Below are positions 24,663-32,349 of a stretch of DNA of 64,000 bases, in pieces (the first letter of the stretch is position 1; each line of letters begins with the position of its first letter). The stretch comes from an uncultured Clostridia bacterium (GTDB lineage: Bacteria > Bacillota > Clostridia > Christensenellales > Aristaeellaceae). Location: positions 3,656-67,655 of the forward strand of contig CAKUCW010000010.1 in the NCBI GenBank assembly GCA_934643825.1, given 5' to 3'. A program made the position numbers and the translations under genes. Under the pieces are notes generated by a model. That model saw only the letters and a list, made by a program, of their open reading frames with translations. It searched no databases and had not been told where the DNA came from.

Positions 24663-24718
24663 TTGTACATGAATTTGTACATTTCATCACTCGAAAGGAG
24701 GAAATGAATCATTCGAAA
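24663..24718 (-). promoter_or_regulatory. Direct repeats between the reductase and lysR genes (candidate LysR sites)
   Basis: ATCACTCGAAA (24686-24696) and ATCATTCGAAA (24708-24718) are spaced 22 bases apart, two helical turns, and TTGTACAT occurs twice (24664, 24676). They lie 55-110 bases upstream of the reductase start codon, where a LysR-type activator would bind. Confidence 0.4.
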
Positions 24719-24727
24719 AATAGAAAT

Positions 24728-25663
24728 TTAACAATCTGATCCCTGATTTCGGAGAACATCGTCCTTCTTTGTCAAATCTGACGCATAGACTGCGCAATAT
24801 CTCGCCAGCGCCCGTGCGGGCGGCTTGAGCGTTTCGTAATTCTTATATACGATATTTTCCCACGCCCAGATCGGCTCTTCGTCCAGATCCAGCTTCACCA
24901 TGCCATAGACCTCAGCATACTGGCGCGACGCACGATGCGGCACAAGCGTCATCGCGCCCTCCTGCCTTGCCCGCTCCATCACCAGCTGAACGCCGCCCAG
25001 GAACGTGATCTTGCCCAAATGAATGCCCATCTGCTCCATCAGCGGCAGGAATTCCCCGACAAAGCAGCATGTATCATGCGGATAGACAAATGGCATGCCC
25101 GTCAAATCTTCATACTTCAGCTTCTTTTTATGTGCCATCGGGTGATCCCACGCCACCATCAGATAGACCGGCTCGCGATACAGGGGAATCGTCCTCAGCC
25201 CGCTGACCACGCCGGGGCGCGTCGTATAGAAAAAGCCGATATCCAGCATATCGCCGCGGATAAGCGCAGGCACACCCGCATTATGCGAGGTCATCATGTT
25301 CAGGCGAACCTCCGCATGCGACCGACTGAATCCCTCAAACAGGTTCATCAGGCTGTATGCCGTGTTGATCTCGCAGCCGCCGACGGTAATCGCTCCCTCC
25401 AGCTTTTCCTCTGCGCATACGCTGTCCAGCGCCAGATAGTATTCCTCCACCATTCGCCTTGCGTGAACGAGGAACGCCTGTCCCTGCTGAGTCAGCTGGA
25501 GCTGCCTGCCCGTTTTGCCAAACAGCTGTGCGCCGACTTCCTGCTCCAGCATTTGAATATGCTTAAAAAGCGTGCTGGGCGCATATTGAAGCTGTTCAGC
25601 CGCCTTTTGGTAATTGAGCGTTTGGGAAAGCGTGATCATCGTCAGAAGCTGTTTGATATCCAT
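24728..25663 (-). CDS. LysR-family transcriptional regulator
   Basis: 311 aa. The N-terminal winged helix is MDIKQLLTMITLSQTLNYQKAAEQLQYAPSTLFKHIQMLEQEVGAQLFGKTGRQ in outline (helix-turn-helix about residues 18-37), followed by a periplasmic-binding-like effector domain (about 90-300). ATG at 25663. It is probably the regulator of the flanking secreted reductases and responds to their substrate. Both neighbours are on the same strand, so control of the downstream reductase is the most likely arrangement. Confidence 0.88.
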   Translation of the reverse strand: MDIKQLLTMITLSQTLNYQKAAEQLQYAPSTLFKHIQMLEQEVGAQLFGKTGRQLQLTQQGQAFLVHARRMVEEYYLALDSVCAEEKLEGAITVGGCEINTAYSLMNLFEGFSRSHAEVRLNMMTSHNAGVPALIRGDMLDIGFFYTTRPGVVSGLRTIPLYREPVYLMVAWDHPMAHKKKLKYEDLTGMPFVYPHDTCCFVGEFLPLMEQMGIHLGKITFLGGVQLVMERARQEGAMTLVPHRASRQYAEVYGMVKLDLDEEPIWAWENIVYKNYETLKPPARALARYCAVYASDLTKKDDVLRNQGSDC

Positions 25664-25860
25664 GTCTGCATGTCCTCTGTCTTTGTTAAGAATGTATCTA
25701 TATTCTACAATGAATACCCTAAAAAAGCAACCAATATCGGTATTCGTTCAACGAATGCCATGCGTTCGTTATTCACAGGATACGCAGAGCTGAGTCTGCC
25801 CTTCCTTCCACCGCGTTTTTTCAAAACATGAAAGACGGGTTGATGCCGTATCCCATGCAT

Positions 25861-25896
25861 CAAAAAAGAGAGCCAGCCCGCCGGACTGACTCTCTC
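25861..25896 (-). terminator. Terminator after the second flavin reductase gene
   Basis: Minus strand: AGAGAGTCAG / CTGGCTCTCT with one G-U pair, followed by TTTTTTG, 16 bases after the stop codon. Confidence 0.8.
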
Positions 25897-25911
25897 AGGG
25901 CTATTCCGTTT

Positions 25912-27699
25912 TTACTTCACGCTCGCCGCATAAGCCGCTGCGCTCTCGCCGGAGATCTTGCCCCAGACGATGGTGCTGGTGTTCGCCAGACCGCCGATGT
26001 TCGCGCTGCCGCCGATGTTCGCGCCGCCGGCAAGCTCGCCAGCCTCATACAGACCGACGATCGGCTGATCGTTGGTGTCGAGCACCTGAGCATCCGTATT
26101 CATCACCGGGCCGCCCTTGGTCAGCATGACATACGGGCAGGTCTTGATCGCGTAGAACGGGCCTTCCAGCTTCATCATGGATTCCGCCGGACGACCGAAC
26201 TTCGTGTCCTCGCCCTTCTCAACGTCCGCGTTGTACGCTTCAACGGTCGCCGCCAGACCAGCCGCATCGACGCCGATCTTCTGCGCCAGCTCGTCGAGCG
26301 TGTCCGCCTTCACGATGCAGTTTTCGTCAGCCAGAAGCGCGTCAAAGCGAGCCCAGCCCTCATCCTTGCTGATGATGGAATCCTGCGTATCGCGCATTTC
26401 CTGCGTGAGGATCATGTAAACGAGGCTGTGCGGCGCGTTGGCATAAGCCGCCTTGCGCTCGCTGTCCAGAGCGTTGAACTCGTTGGCAATACGGTTGCCG
26501 TTGGTGTCCACCCAGATTACGCCGTTGTAATCCTTAACCTGCGTGGTCGTCGTCACGTCGAAACCATCGCACGGCACGCCGCCCGGATATGCCGGCAGGT
26601 AATCCATGTTGTTGAACTTCGCGCCAGCCTTCTCAGCGAAGCGATAGCCATCGCCGGTTACGAAGGACGGAGCCATGGTCAGAACGTTCTCATAGTTGTA
26701 CTTGTGGAGCAGCTCCTCGCTGTGGCCGTAGCCGCCGGTGGTCAGGATGGTCGCCGGAGCGCGGAACTCGCGTCCGTCCGTCAGCGCCACGCCCTTGACA
26801 GCGCCGTCTTCAACGATGATATCCGCAACCTCGGTGTTCAGCAGCAGGCTGACGTTGCCCTTTTCCACCTGCTCGTCGAGCAGCGGACGAATCAGCGCGA
26901 TGATGGCCTTGCCGCCGCCTTTTACGCGATACTCACGCGGCACGTTGAACGCATCGTAAGAAGAGGACATCTTCGGCTGACGGTCACCGAAATCAGCGCC
27001 CAGATCATCCAGCCAGTCGATGGCAGCCGCCGCGCACTCGGTGTGCTTCTTGGTCAGCTCCGGAATGTTGGTGCCGCCGCCCATGCGGACGATATCCTCG
27101 GCAAAGTTTTCAGGGCTGTCTTCCACGCCCGCTTCGATCTGCTGACGTGCGCCCGCAGCGGAGGTCGTGCCGCCCGCAAAGCGGATGGAGCCGCCAACGT
27201 CGTCATTCTTTTCAATCAGGTAGACCTTCGCGCCCGCGTTCGCCGCAGCAATCGCCGCGTTCACGCCGGAAGAGCCTGCGCCGACAACGATGACGTCCGG
27301 GTTTTCGAACGTCGGCTCGGCAAGCTGAACTTCCTTAGTCACTTCTTTGCTGGCGAGGTCTTCCGGCTTCAGACCGGCTTCCGCCAGCGCCTTCTCGGCA
27401 GCCGCCAGAACCGCGTTGCTGGTGATAGTCGCGGACGCGACGGCATCCACCTTCACGCTGTTCTGCTCAACCATCGCGGCAGGCAGATTCTCAATCGCCT
27501 TGGAGCCGACGCCTTCGGTTTCGCCCGCGCCTTCCGCCTTCGCAGCGACAATCTCATTGTTTTCGATGGTCAGCGTTACGGTAACGTCGCCGCCGAAGCC
27601 CTTTTCCGTTGCGGTGTAATCCTGCGCCAGCGCAGCGCCCGCCACGAAGGTCAGGCACAGAACCAGCATCAGGCACAGCGCCTTCTGAATGTTCTTCAT
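25912..27699 (-). CDS. Secreted flavinylated FAD-dependent reductase, variant active site
   Basis: 595 aa, signal peptide (residues 1-24, ending AGAALAQ), FMN-binding domain with the variant flavinylation motif ASATITS near residue 88, then an FAD domain (VIVVGAGSSGVNAAIAAANAG; GGSIRFAGG). The C-terminal block reads MLTKGGPVMNTD in place of the HTMGG of its neighbour, so the substrate-binding His is absent. GANIGGSANIGGLANTS is a Gly-rich repeat in the FAD site. Start ATG 27699 with GAGGAGG. It should act outside the membrane on a different acceptor from the other reductase. It is transcribed from its own promoter. Confidence 0.83.
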   Translation of the reverse strand: MKNIQKALCLMLVLCLTFVAGAALAQDYTATEKGFGGDVTVTLTIENNEIVAAKAEGAGETEGVGSKAIENLPAAMVEQNSVKVDAVASATITSNAVLAAAEKALAEAGLKPEDLASKEVTKEVQLAEPTFENPDVIVVGAGSSGVNAAIAAANAGAKVYLIEKNDDVGGSIRFAGGTTSAAGARQQIEAGVEDSPENFAEDIVRMGGGTNIPELTKKHTECAAAAIDWLDDLGADFGDRQPKMSSSYDAFNVPREYRVKGGGKAIIALIRPLLDEQVEKGNVSLLLNTEVADIIVEDGAVKGVALTDGREFRAPATILTTGGYGHSEELLHKYNYENVLTMAPSFVTGDGYRFAEKAGAKFNNMDYLPAYPGGVPCDGFDVTTTTQVKDYNGVIWVDTNGNRIANEFNALDSERKAAYANAPHSLVYMILTQEMRDTQDSIISKDEGWARFDALLADENCIVKADTLDELAQKIGVDAAGLAATVEAYNADVEKGEDTKFGRPAESMMKLEGPFYAIKTCPYVMLTKGGPVMNTDAQVLDTNDQPIVGLYEAGELAGGANIGGSANIGGLANTSTIVWGKISGESAAAYAASVK

Positions 27700-27758
27700 C
27701 TTTCTTCCTCCTCTTGTCCACAGGAAAATCATCCGTTTCTTTCCTGCGCATCGTGTCA

Positions 27759-27787
27759 ATTTTATCACAGTATGCGGATCGATTCAA
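27759..27787 (-). promoter_or_regulatory. Promoter of the second flavin reductase
   Basis: Minus-strand TTGAAT (27782-27787), 17-base spacer, TAAAAT (27759-27764), 60 bases before the start codon. Confidence 0.65.
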
Positions 27788-27888
27788 GCCTGTTTGCACG
27801 GATTTTGTTATTTTTATTGAACAAGTCAGTTGTTTTGTATTTTCTATAATTCGTATTTTTCAGACGTTTCGCGCCATTTCTACATATT

Positions 27889-27924
27889 AAAAGGGACGAT
27901 CCGGTTTGCAAACCCAATCGTCCC
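27889..27924 (-). terminator. Terminator after the amino-acid ABC ATPase gene
   Basis: Minus strand: GGGACGATTGGGTTT / AAACCGGATCGTCCC, then TTTTAAT, 19 bases after the stop codon. Confidence 0.8.
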
Positions 27925-27942
27925 GAAATTCTGTTGATTGAT

Positions 27943-28674
27943 TCACAGCATGCTCGCCAGAAACGCCTTGAGCCGCTCCGTCTTCGGTGCGCCCAGCACA
28001 TCCTCCGGCTTGCCCTGTTCGCAGATGACGCCCTGATCCATAAAGACCACGTTGCTGGCAACCGCACGCGCAAAGCCCATCTCGTGCGTCACAACCAGCA
28101 TCGTCAAGCCCTCCTGCGCCAGCTTCTGCATGACGGAAAGCACCTCGCCGACCATCTCCGGGTCGAGTGCGCTCGTCGGCTCGTCAAAGAGGATGACCTC
28201 CGGATCCATCGCCAAAGCGCGGGCGATGGCAACGCGCTGCTTCTGTCCGCCGGAAAGCTGGCGCGGCTTCGCGTTCACATACGCATCCATGCCGACCTTT
28301 TCCAGATACTTCATCGCGTTCTTCACGCTTTCCTCGCGGCTGCGATGAAGCACCTTGACCTGTCCGGTCACGCAGTTTTCAAGCACGGTCATGTTGCCGA
28401 ACAGGTTGAACTGCTGAAACACCATGCCGACCTTCGCATGATAGCGCGGCATGTTGACGCTTCCGGAGAGAATGTCGTCGCCATGGTAGAGGATGCGCCC
28501 CTCATCCGGCGTTTCAAGCAGGTTGATGCAGCGCAGCAGCGTCGATTTGCCCGAACCGGAAGAGCCGATGATGCAGGTCACTTCGCCCTTATGGGTCACG
28601 AAGTCAACGCCTTTGAGCACTTCGTGGCTGCCAAATGCCTTTTTCAGCCCTTCGACCTCGATCACTCGTTCCAT
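27943..28674 (-). CDS. Polar amino-acid ABC transporter ATP-binding protein (GlnQ type)
   Basis: 243 aa. Walker A GSSGSGKST, Q-loop VFQQFNLF, signature LSGGQKQRVAIARAL, Walker B EVILFDEPTSALDPE and switch His VTHEMGFA are all intact. AGGAGG precedes the ATG at 28674, and the 5' end overlaps the permease gene by 13 bases. It supplies energy for uptake with the permease upstream and the binding protein at 29895. Confidence 0.95.
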   Translation of the reverse strand: MERVIEVEGLKKAFGSHEVLKGVDFVTHKGEVTCIIGSSGSGKSTLLRCINLLETPDEGRILYHGDDILSGSVNMPRYHAKVGMVFQQFNLFGNMTVLENCVTGQVKVLHRSREESVKNAMKYLEKVGMDAYVNAKPRQLSGGQKQRVAIARALAMDPEVILFDEPTSALDPEMVGEVLSVMQKLAQEGLTMLVVTHEMGFARAVASNVVFMDQGVICEQGKPEDVLGAPKTERLKAFLASML

Positions 28675-29492
28675 CTCTTCACAGCCTCCTTTTCATTCTC
28701 CACGGACACCTTGATATCTGCGCGGCTGTCGCTCTGCGAGCCGTGAATCACATAGTTGTCCGGACCGTCCATCTTCTTTTCGATGAGGCGCAGGATGCGG
28801 CTGACGGTCAGCGTCAGGATGAAGTAGATGACCGCGATGATAAAATAGACCTCGAAATAACGGTAATATGCGCCCGCCGCGCTCTTCGCCTGGAAGAACA
28901 GCTCGGAAACGGAGATGACGTTCAGCACGCTGGAATCCTTGATGTTGACGATCAACTCGTTGCCGACCGACGGCAGAATGTTGCGGATCGCCTGCGGCAG
29001 GATGACCGTTGTCATCGTCTGCCAATGGGTCATGCCGATGGCGTGCGCCGCCTCAAACTGTCCCTTGTCCACAGAAACGATGCCGCCGCGGATGATCTCC
29101 GCCATATACGCGCCGGTATTGATGGAGATGATGAAAATCGCGGCGAAGGTCGTATCCATATAGATGCCGGCATACTGCGCACCGTAGTAGATGACGACCG
29201 CCTGAACGATCATCGGCGTGCCGCGGAACACCTGAATATAGATATTCATCAGCAGCTGAACAAACGCCAGCAGCCCGCGCCGGATGGTCAGCCCCACGCC
29301 GGACGCGCCGCACTTCTTTTCCGGGAGCGTGATGGTGCGCACGATGGCGACCAGCAGACCGAGCGCAAAGCCCAGTGCTGTGCCCGTCAGCGCGATGAGC
29401 AGGGTCATGCCTGTTCCGCGGAGGAAGAGCATGCCGTATTTTTGCAGCAGGAAGTAAACCCAGCCGAAGAAAGATGTTGAAGCGTTTGGCAT
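28662..29492 (-). CDS. Polar amino-acid ABC transporter permease
   Basis: 276 aa, about five membrane helices, with the HisM/ArtQ-type pattern GTGMTLLIALTGTALGF, QVFRGTPMIVQAVVIYYG, and the EAA loop GQFEAAHAIGMTHWQTMTTVILPQAIRNILPSVGNE. Start ATG 29492 with AAGGAG; an in-frame ATG 14 codons upstream runs through the repeat. It uses the neighbouring GlnQ-type ATPase. The upstream gap to the binding-protein gene is 402 bases. Confidence 0.92.
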   Translation of the reverse strand: MPNASTSFFGWVYFLLQKYGMLFLRGTGMTLLIALTGTALGFALGLLVAIVRTITLPEKKCGASGVGLTIRRGLLAFVQLLMNIYIQVFRGTPMIVQAVVIYYGAQYAGIYMDTTFAAIFIISINTGAYMAEIIRGGIVSVDKGQFEAAHAIGMTHWQTMTTVILPQAIRNILPSVGNELIVNIKDSSVLNVISVSELFFQAKSAAGAYYRYFEVYFIIAVIYFILTLTVSRILRLIEKKMDGPDNYVIHGSQSDSRADIKVSVENEKEAVKRWNE

Positions 29493-29525
29493 TGTAAACT
29501 CCTTTTTTGATGGGGATGGGGACGA

Positions 29526-29570
29526 TTGGGACACCGCCCCAAGCCCCGGCAGGGAACTGAGTTTCCTGCG
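29526..29570 (-). repeat. Stem-loop repeat A, copy 4 (upstream of the permease gene)
   Basis: Minus strand: CAGGAAACTCAGTTCCCTG, then CGGGGCTTGGGGCGGTGTCCC. More degenerate than copies 2 and 3. It lies about 28 bases upstream of the AAGGAG of the permease gene, in the same orientation as that gene. Confidence 0.65.
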
Positions 29571-29854
29571 CCTATTTCTTGATTGATTGCTTTGCGATAA
29601 ACGGACGCTGATTCAATCTGTTGAAACCGCCGCGAAGCGAAGATGGGGTTTGGGGATGTTATCCCCAAATAGGTCTGGGCGATAGCCCAGCGTCCTCCAC
29701 ATTCATTTAAATCATGTAGTTTCAAAGCAGAATGCGGAGCATTCTACGATTGAAACGGATTCACGCTGAAAAGCATGGGGTTAAAATGTGGAATTGTGTT
29801 AACCAACCGCGAAGCGAAAAACACCGTCCGGGGAACATGCCTCCCAGACATCAC

Positions 29855-29884
29855 AAAAGGCTGCCGGTCACCCGACAGTCCTTG
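29855..29884 (-). terminator. Terminator after the amino-acid binding-protein gene
   Basis: Minus strand: GGACTGTCGGG-TGA-CCGGCAGCC followed by TTTTGT. Probably partial, letting some polymerase reach the permease and ATPase genes. Confidence 0.65.
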
Positions 29885-29894
29885 TACTCTTTTC

Positions 29895-30695
29895 TTACTC
29901 GCTCAACGGCTGCGCCAGAACGACGGCGTCCATGATTTCATTGCGCTCGTCGGTGGAAATGCCCGCCAGCACCTCATTGATCTTTTCCTTCAACTCGCTG
30001 CCCTGCTTCACGCCGACGGCAATCTGCGTGTCGTCCGGGGAAACCGTGAAGCCCTGTCCCTCGTCAAAGGTGACATAGGTCAGATCCGGGTTGGCGGAAA
30101 CGGCGGAAACCGCACCCGGGCGATCGGCAATATAACCGTCGATTGCGCCGGAGCTGACCGCAACGATCATCGTCGGGAACGTATCCTGCGCGGGCATCTT
30201 GACCACGCCCGGGATCTGGTCGATCATATCATAGTGGAAGGTGCTCATCTGACCGGTGATCTTCGCGCCCGCGAAATCGGAAAGGCTCTTCGCGGCGGCG
30301 AACGCGCTGTCCTTGCGGACGACGACGGTCAGCTCGGTTTCATAGTACGCGTCGGTGAAATCAATGGTCATTCTGCGCTCGGCAGTCGGGCTCATACCGG
30401 CGATGATGACGTCGATATTGCCGGAGAGCAGCGCCGGGGTCAGTCCGTCCCACTCGGTTTTGACGATTTCCAAATCCATGCCCAGCTTTTCGGCGATGAT
30501 CTTCGCAATGCGCACATCATAGCCATCCGCATAGCCGCCCGCGGCAATCGCCACAGCGTTGTCGCTCGCGTCGCTCTGCGTCCAGTTGTACGGCGCGTAG
30601 TTGCACTCCATGCCGACGCGCAGGGTGTCGCAAAGACCTGCCGCCGCGAGCATCGTCATCGCCAGCGCCAAAGCCAGAACCATCATTTTCTTCAT
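29895..30695 (-). CDS. Polar amino-acid ABC transporter substrate-binding protein
   Basis: 266 aa with signal peptide (residues 1-22). The SBP family-3 pattern is clear: LRVGMECNYAPYNW, GYADGYDVRIAKIIAEKLGMDLEIV, WDGLTPALLSGNIDVIIAGMSPTAERRMTIDFTDAYY. No lipobox Cys directly after the signal (the sequence around AAAGLCDTLRVG could, however, act as one: Cys22). It captures a polar amino acid for the permease/ATPase pair downstream. ATG 30695 with AAGGAGGA upstream. Confidence 0.93.
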   Translation of the reverse strand: MKKMMVLALALAMTMLAAAGLCDTLRVGMECNYAPYNWTQSDASDNAVAIAAGGYADGYDVRIAKIIAEKLGMDLEIVKTEWDGLTPALLSGNIDVIIAGMSPTAERRMTIDFTDAYYETELTVVVRKDSAFAAAKSLSDFAGAKITGQMSTFHYDMIDQIPGVVKMPAQDTFPTMIVAVSSGAIDGYIADRPGAVSAVSANPDLTYVTFDEGQGFTVSPDDTQIAVGVKQGSELKEKINEVLAGISTDERNEIMDAVVLAQPLSE

Positions 30696-30750
30696 ATCGT
30701 TTATCCTCCTTGCCCGGCGCTCAGCTCAGGCTCTCTTATGAACGAGGTTA

Positions 30751-30779
30751 ATCTTACGCCTGACCGCATGCAAAGTCAA
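30751..30779 (-). promoter_or_regulatory. Promoter of the binding-protein gene
   Basis: Minus-strand TTGACT (30774-30779), 17-base spacer, TAAGAT (30751-30756). Confidence 0.7.
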
Positions 30780-30952
30780 TAAAAATACAATAATAAGCCT
30801 TTGATTTTGTATTTTTTACAAAGAAATGATGTCATCACCGCCCATTGCGTTGAAAAGCGACAATGAAAAACACGCTGTTTTACGTCATAGACATGGACAT
30901 TGAAGCTTTGCCCACGCGGGCGTTTTTTGTTCAATGCCTTCATCATTAAAAA

Positions 30953-31135
30953 AACGTCCTGCTCTCATCTGCGGCGGGACGTCAGACTGTAGACAAAAAA
31001 GCCATTCTCCCCCTGAAGGGGGAGAATAGCTTTTTCCGCAAATGAAGAATAGCTGAATTTCTTGATTTTGCTATTCAAGCCAAGTTTGCTTATGTCAACA
31101 AGCTGAAACGTCCTGCCTTCATCTGAGGCGGGACG
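30953..31135 (-). repeat. Repeat element B, copy 2, with flanking 29-bp direct repeats
   Basis: Core 30988-31105 reads on the minus strand CAGCTTGTTGACATAAGC and carries the same two hairpins as copy 1. It is flanked by two near-identical (26 of 29) hairpins, 30953-30981 and 31107-31135, each CGTCC...GGACG with a T run on the minus strand. As with copy 1, the core therefore sits between duplicated copies of a local terminator-like hairpin. Confidence 0.75.
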
Positions 31136-31140
31136 CTTTT
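31107..31140 (-). terminator. Terminator after the flavodoxin gene
   Basis: Coordinates cover the hairpin nearest the gene; on the minus strand CGTCCCGCCTCAGATGAAGG pairs back to CAGGACG and is followed by TTTC. The duplicated hairpin at 30950-30981 has a better tail (TTTTTTT) and probably does most of the work. Confidence 0.6.
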
Positions 31141-31172
31141 GCGTTTTGCTGTTCGGTTTCGTGCACAGCGCT

Positions 31173-31679
31173 TTACAGCCGCGCAACCATGTTTTTGAGC
31201 TTGTCCAAATCCTCCGCATCCGGATGGGACAGAGCGCGGTCAAAGTTTTCAATGAGCGCATCCAGATTTTTCATATGCTCCGGCTGCTCTTTCATCTTCA
31301 CATAGCGCTCCCTCACAGTCTGCGGCATTCTGCCCTGACACATGTATTCCCCGACCACCGTGTTGCTCGCGTCCAGCGACTGCCTGACGCGCCCCAAAAT
31401 CTGACTGAAATACGCTTGACTGCCGCCGAAACCGGCAGTTCCGAACAGAAAGACCTTTTTGTTCTTCAGCTTTTTCAGCAGCCGGATCGTGGCTTGATCC
31501 GCATTGCCCTTGTCCGTCCAGAATCCGATATACAGCATGTCCGCAGTCGGATTCTGATTTTCGACGCCGCCGAAAAAATCGCATGTTTCTTCGGGCAGCG
31601 TTTCCCGAATCACATCCGCCAGCTTTTTCGTGTTGCCCGTGACGCTGCTGAACAGAATGGCATATCTTTCTTCGCTCAT
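31173..31679 (-). CDS. Flavodoxin-family protein
   Basis: 168 aa. The N-terminal FMN phosphate loop is FSSVTGNTKKLADVI, and later YIGFWTDKGNADQ and FLFGTAGFGGS form the flavin-binding edges. The C-terminal third is helical and charged. A soluble one-electron carrier or FMN-dependent enzyme. It starts 28 bases after the response-regulator gene and appears to be the last gene of the sensor operon. It resembles the flavodoxin family that includes BilS, but no bilirubin-reductase gene is near, so I do not assign that role. Confidence 0.8.
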   Translation of the reverse strand: MSEERYAILFSSVTGNTKKLADVIRETLPEETCDFFGGVENQNPTADMLYIGFWTDKGNADQATIRLLKKLKNKKVFLFGTAGFGGSQAYFSQILGRVRQSLDASNTVVGEYMCQGRMPQTVRERYVKMKEQPEHMKNLDALIENFDRALSHPDAEDLDKLKNMVARL

Positions 31680-31707
31680 TGGAATAACCTCCTCCTTGCG
31701 TTTAGCG

Positions 31708-32349
31708 TTACAATTCGCCGCTTTTACGGTTTAAAATGACCAGTCCGCTTTCTCTTGCGCGGACGGCAAGCTCCGTTCGGTTGCGAAAGCCGGTTTTTTC
31801 CAGCATATTCAGAATATGCGTCTTGACGGTGGCGACGGACATATTCAGCCGGTCGGCAATCTCCTGATTGGTATCCCCGCTCGTGATTTCCCGCAGGACG
31901 GTCAATTCGCGCTCGGTAAAATCATAGCTGCTTGCCAACCCCAGCGTCAGCTCCGGCGAGGCGTCCGGATAAACGGATTCGCCGTTCATCGTGCGCTCCA
32001 TCACATCCAGCAGGCTTTCCCGCTGTTCCTCCTTATACCAGAAGCTCTCCACGCCGATTTCCCGCGCCCGGCTCAGATAGGAACATTCCGGCATGGAGGT
32101 CACGATGATGATCTTGATCTGCGGAAAAGCACGCTTGATCCGCTCCGCTGCATCCAGCCCGCTTTCCCCGTCACGCGTGACCACATCCATCATAATCAAA
32201 TCCACCGGAAAGCGCAAGCAGTAAATATCCGCCACGGCGGCATTGTCGATGGAAATCGCCACCTCAAAATGCTCGGACGCCTGAATACGCAGCTCGAACA
32301 GTTCCCGCGGCATGGTCTGATCTTCGACGATCATCACTTTATACTTCAT
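31708..32349 (-). CDS. LuxR-type (NarL/FixJ) response regulator
   Basis: 213 aa. Receiver domain: VMIVEDQTMPRELFE, phospho-acceptor Asp in DLIMMDVVTRDGESG (about residue 55), TSMPECSYLSRARE. C-terminal LuxR helix-turn-helix: FTERELTVLREITSGDTNQEIADRLNMSVATVKTHI in outline. The true start is ATG 32349, which overlaps the kinase stop by four bases; a much longer upstream frame is an artefact antisense to nothing and inside the kinase gene. It is the output partner of the kinase upstream. Confidence 0.93.
   Translation of the reverse strand: MKYKVMIVEDQTMPRELFELRIQASEHFEVAISIDNAAVADIYCLRFPVDLIMMDVVTRDGESGLDAAERIKRAFPQIKIIIVTSMPECSYLSRAREIGVESFWYKEEQRESLLDVMERTMNGESVYPDASPELTLGLASSYDFTERELTVLREITSGDTNQEIADRLNMSVATVKTHILNMLEKTGFRNRTELAVRARESGLVILNRKSGEL

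Larger units (their letters stand above)
29493..29894 (-). other. 402-base gap between permease and binding-protein genes
   Basis: Contains stem-loop repeat A copy 4 (29526-29570), a stretch around 29640-29690 with GGGATGTTATCCCCAAA-type short dyads, and the terminator at 29855-29884. No credible gene. The binding protein is thus separated from its membrane partners by a terminator. Confidence 0.6.
30696..31172. other. 477-base gap between flavodoxin and binding-protein genes
   Basis: From right to left it holds the flavodoxin terminator, repeat element B copy 2, a duplicate of that terminator, a fragment with CCCACGCGGGCG (30911-30922) related to the 94-bp repeat, an AT-rich stretch, and the binding-protein promoter. 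No gene is seen. Confidence 0.65.

Noticed and set aside
22716..24707. Plus-strand open frame spanning the first flavin reductase
   Set aside because: Antisense shadow; the minus strand encodes an intact, recognisable protein with signal peptide.
31173..31679. BilS-type flavodoxin of a bilirubin-reduction operon
   Set aside because: No bilR-like reductase is adjacent; the gene belongs to a two-component operon.
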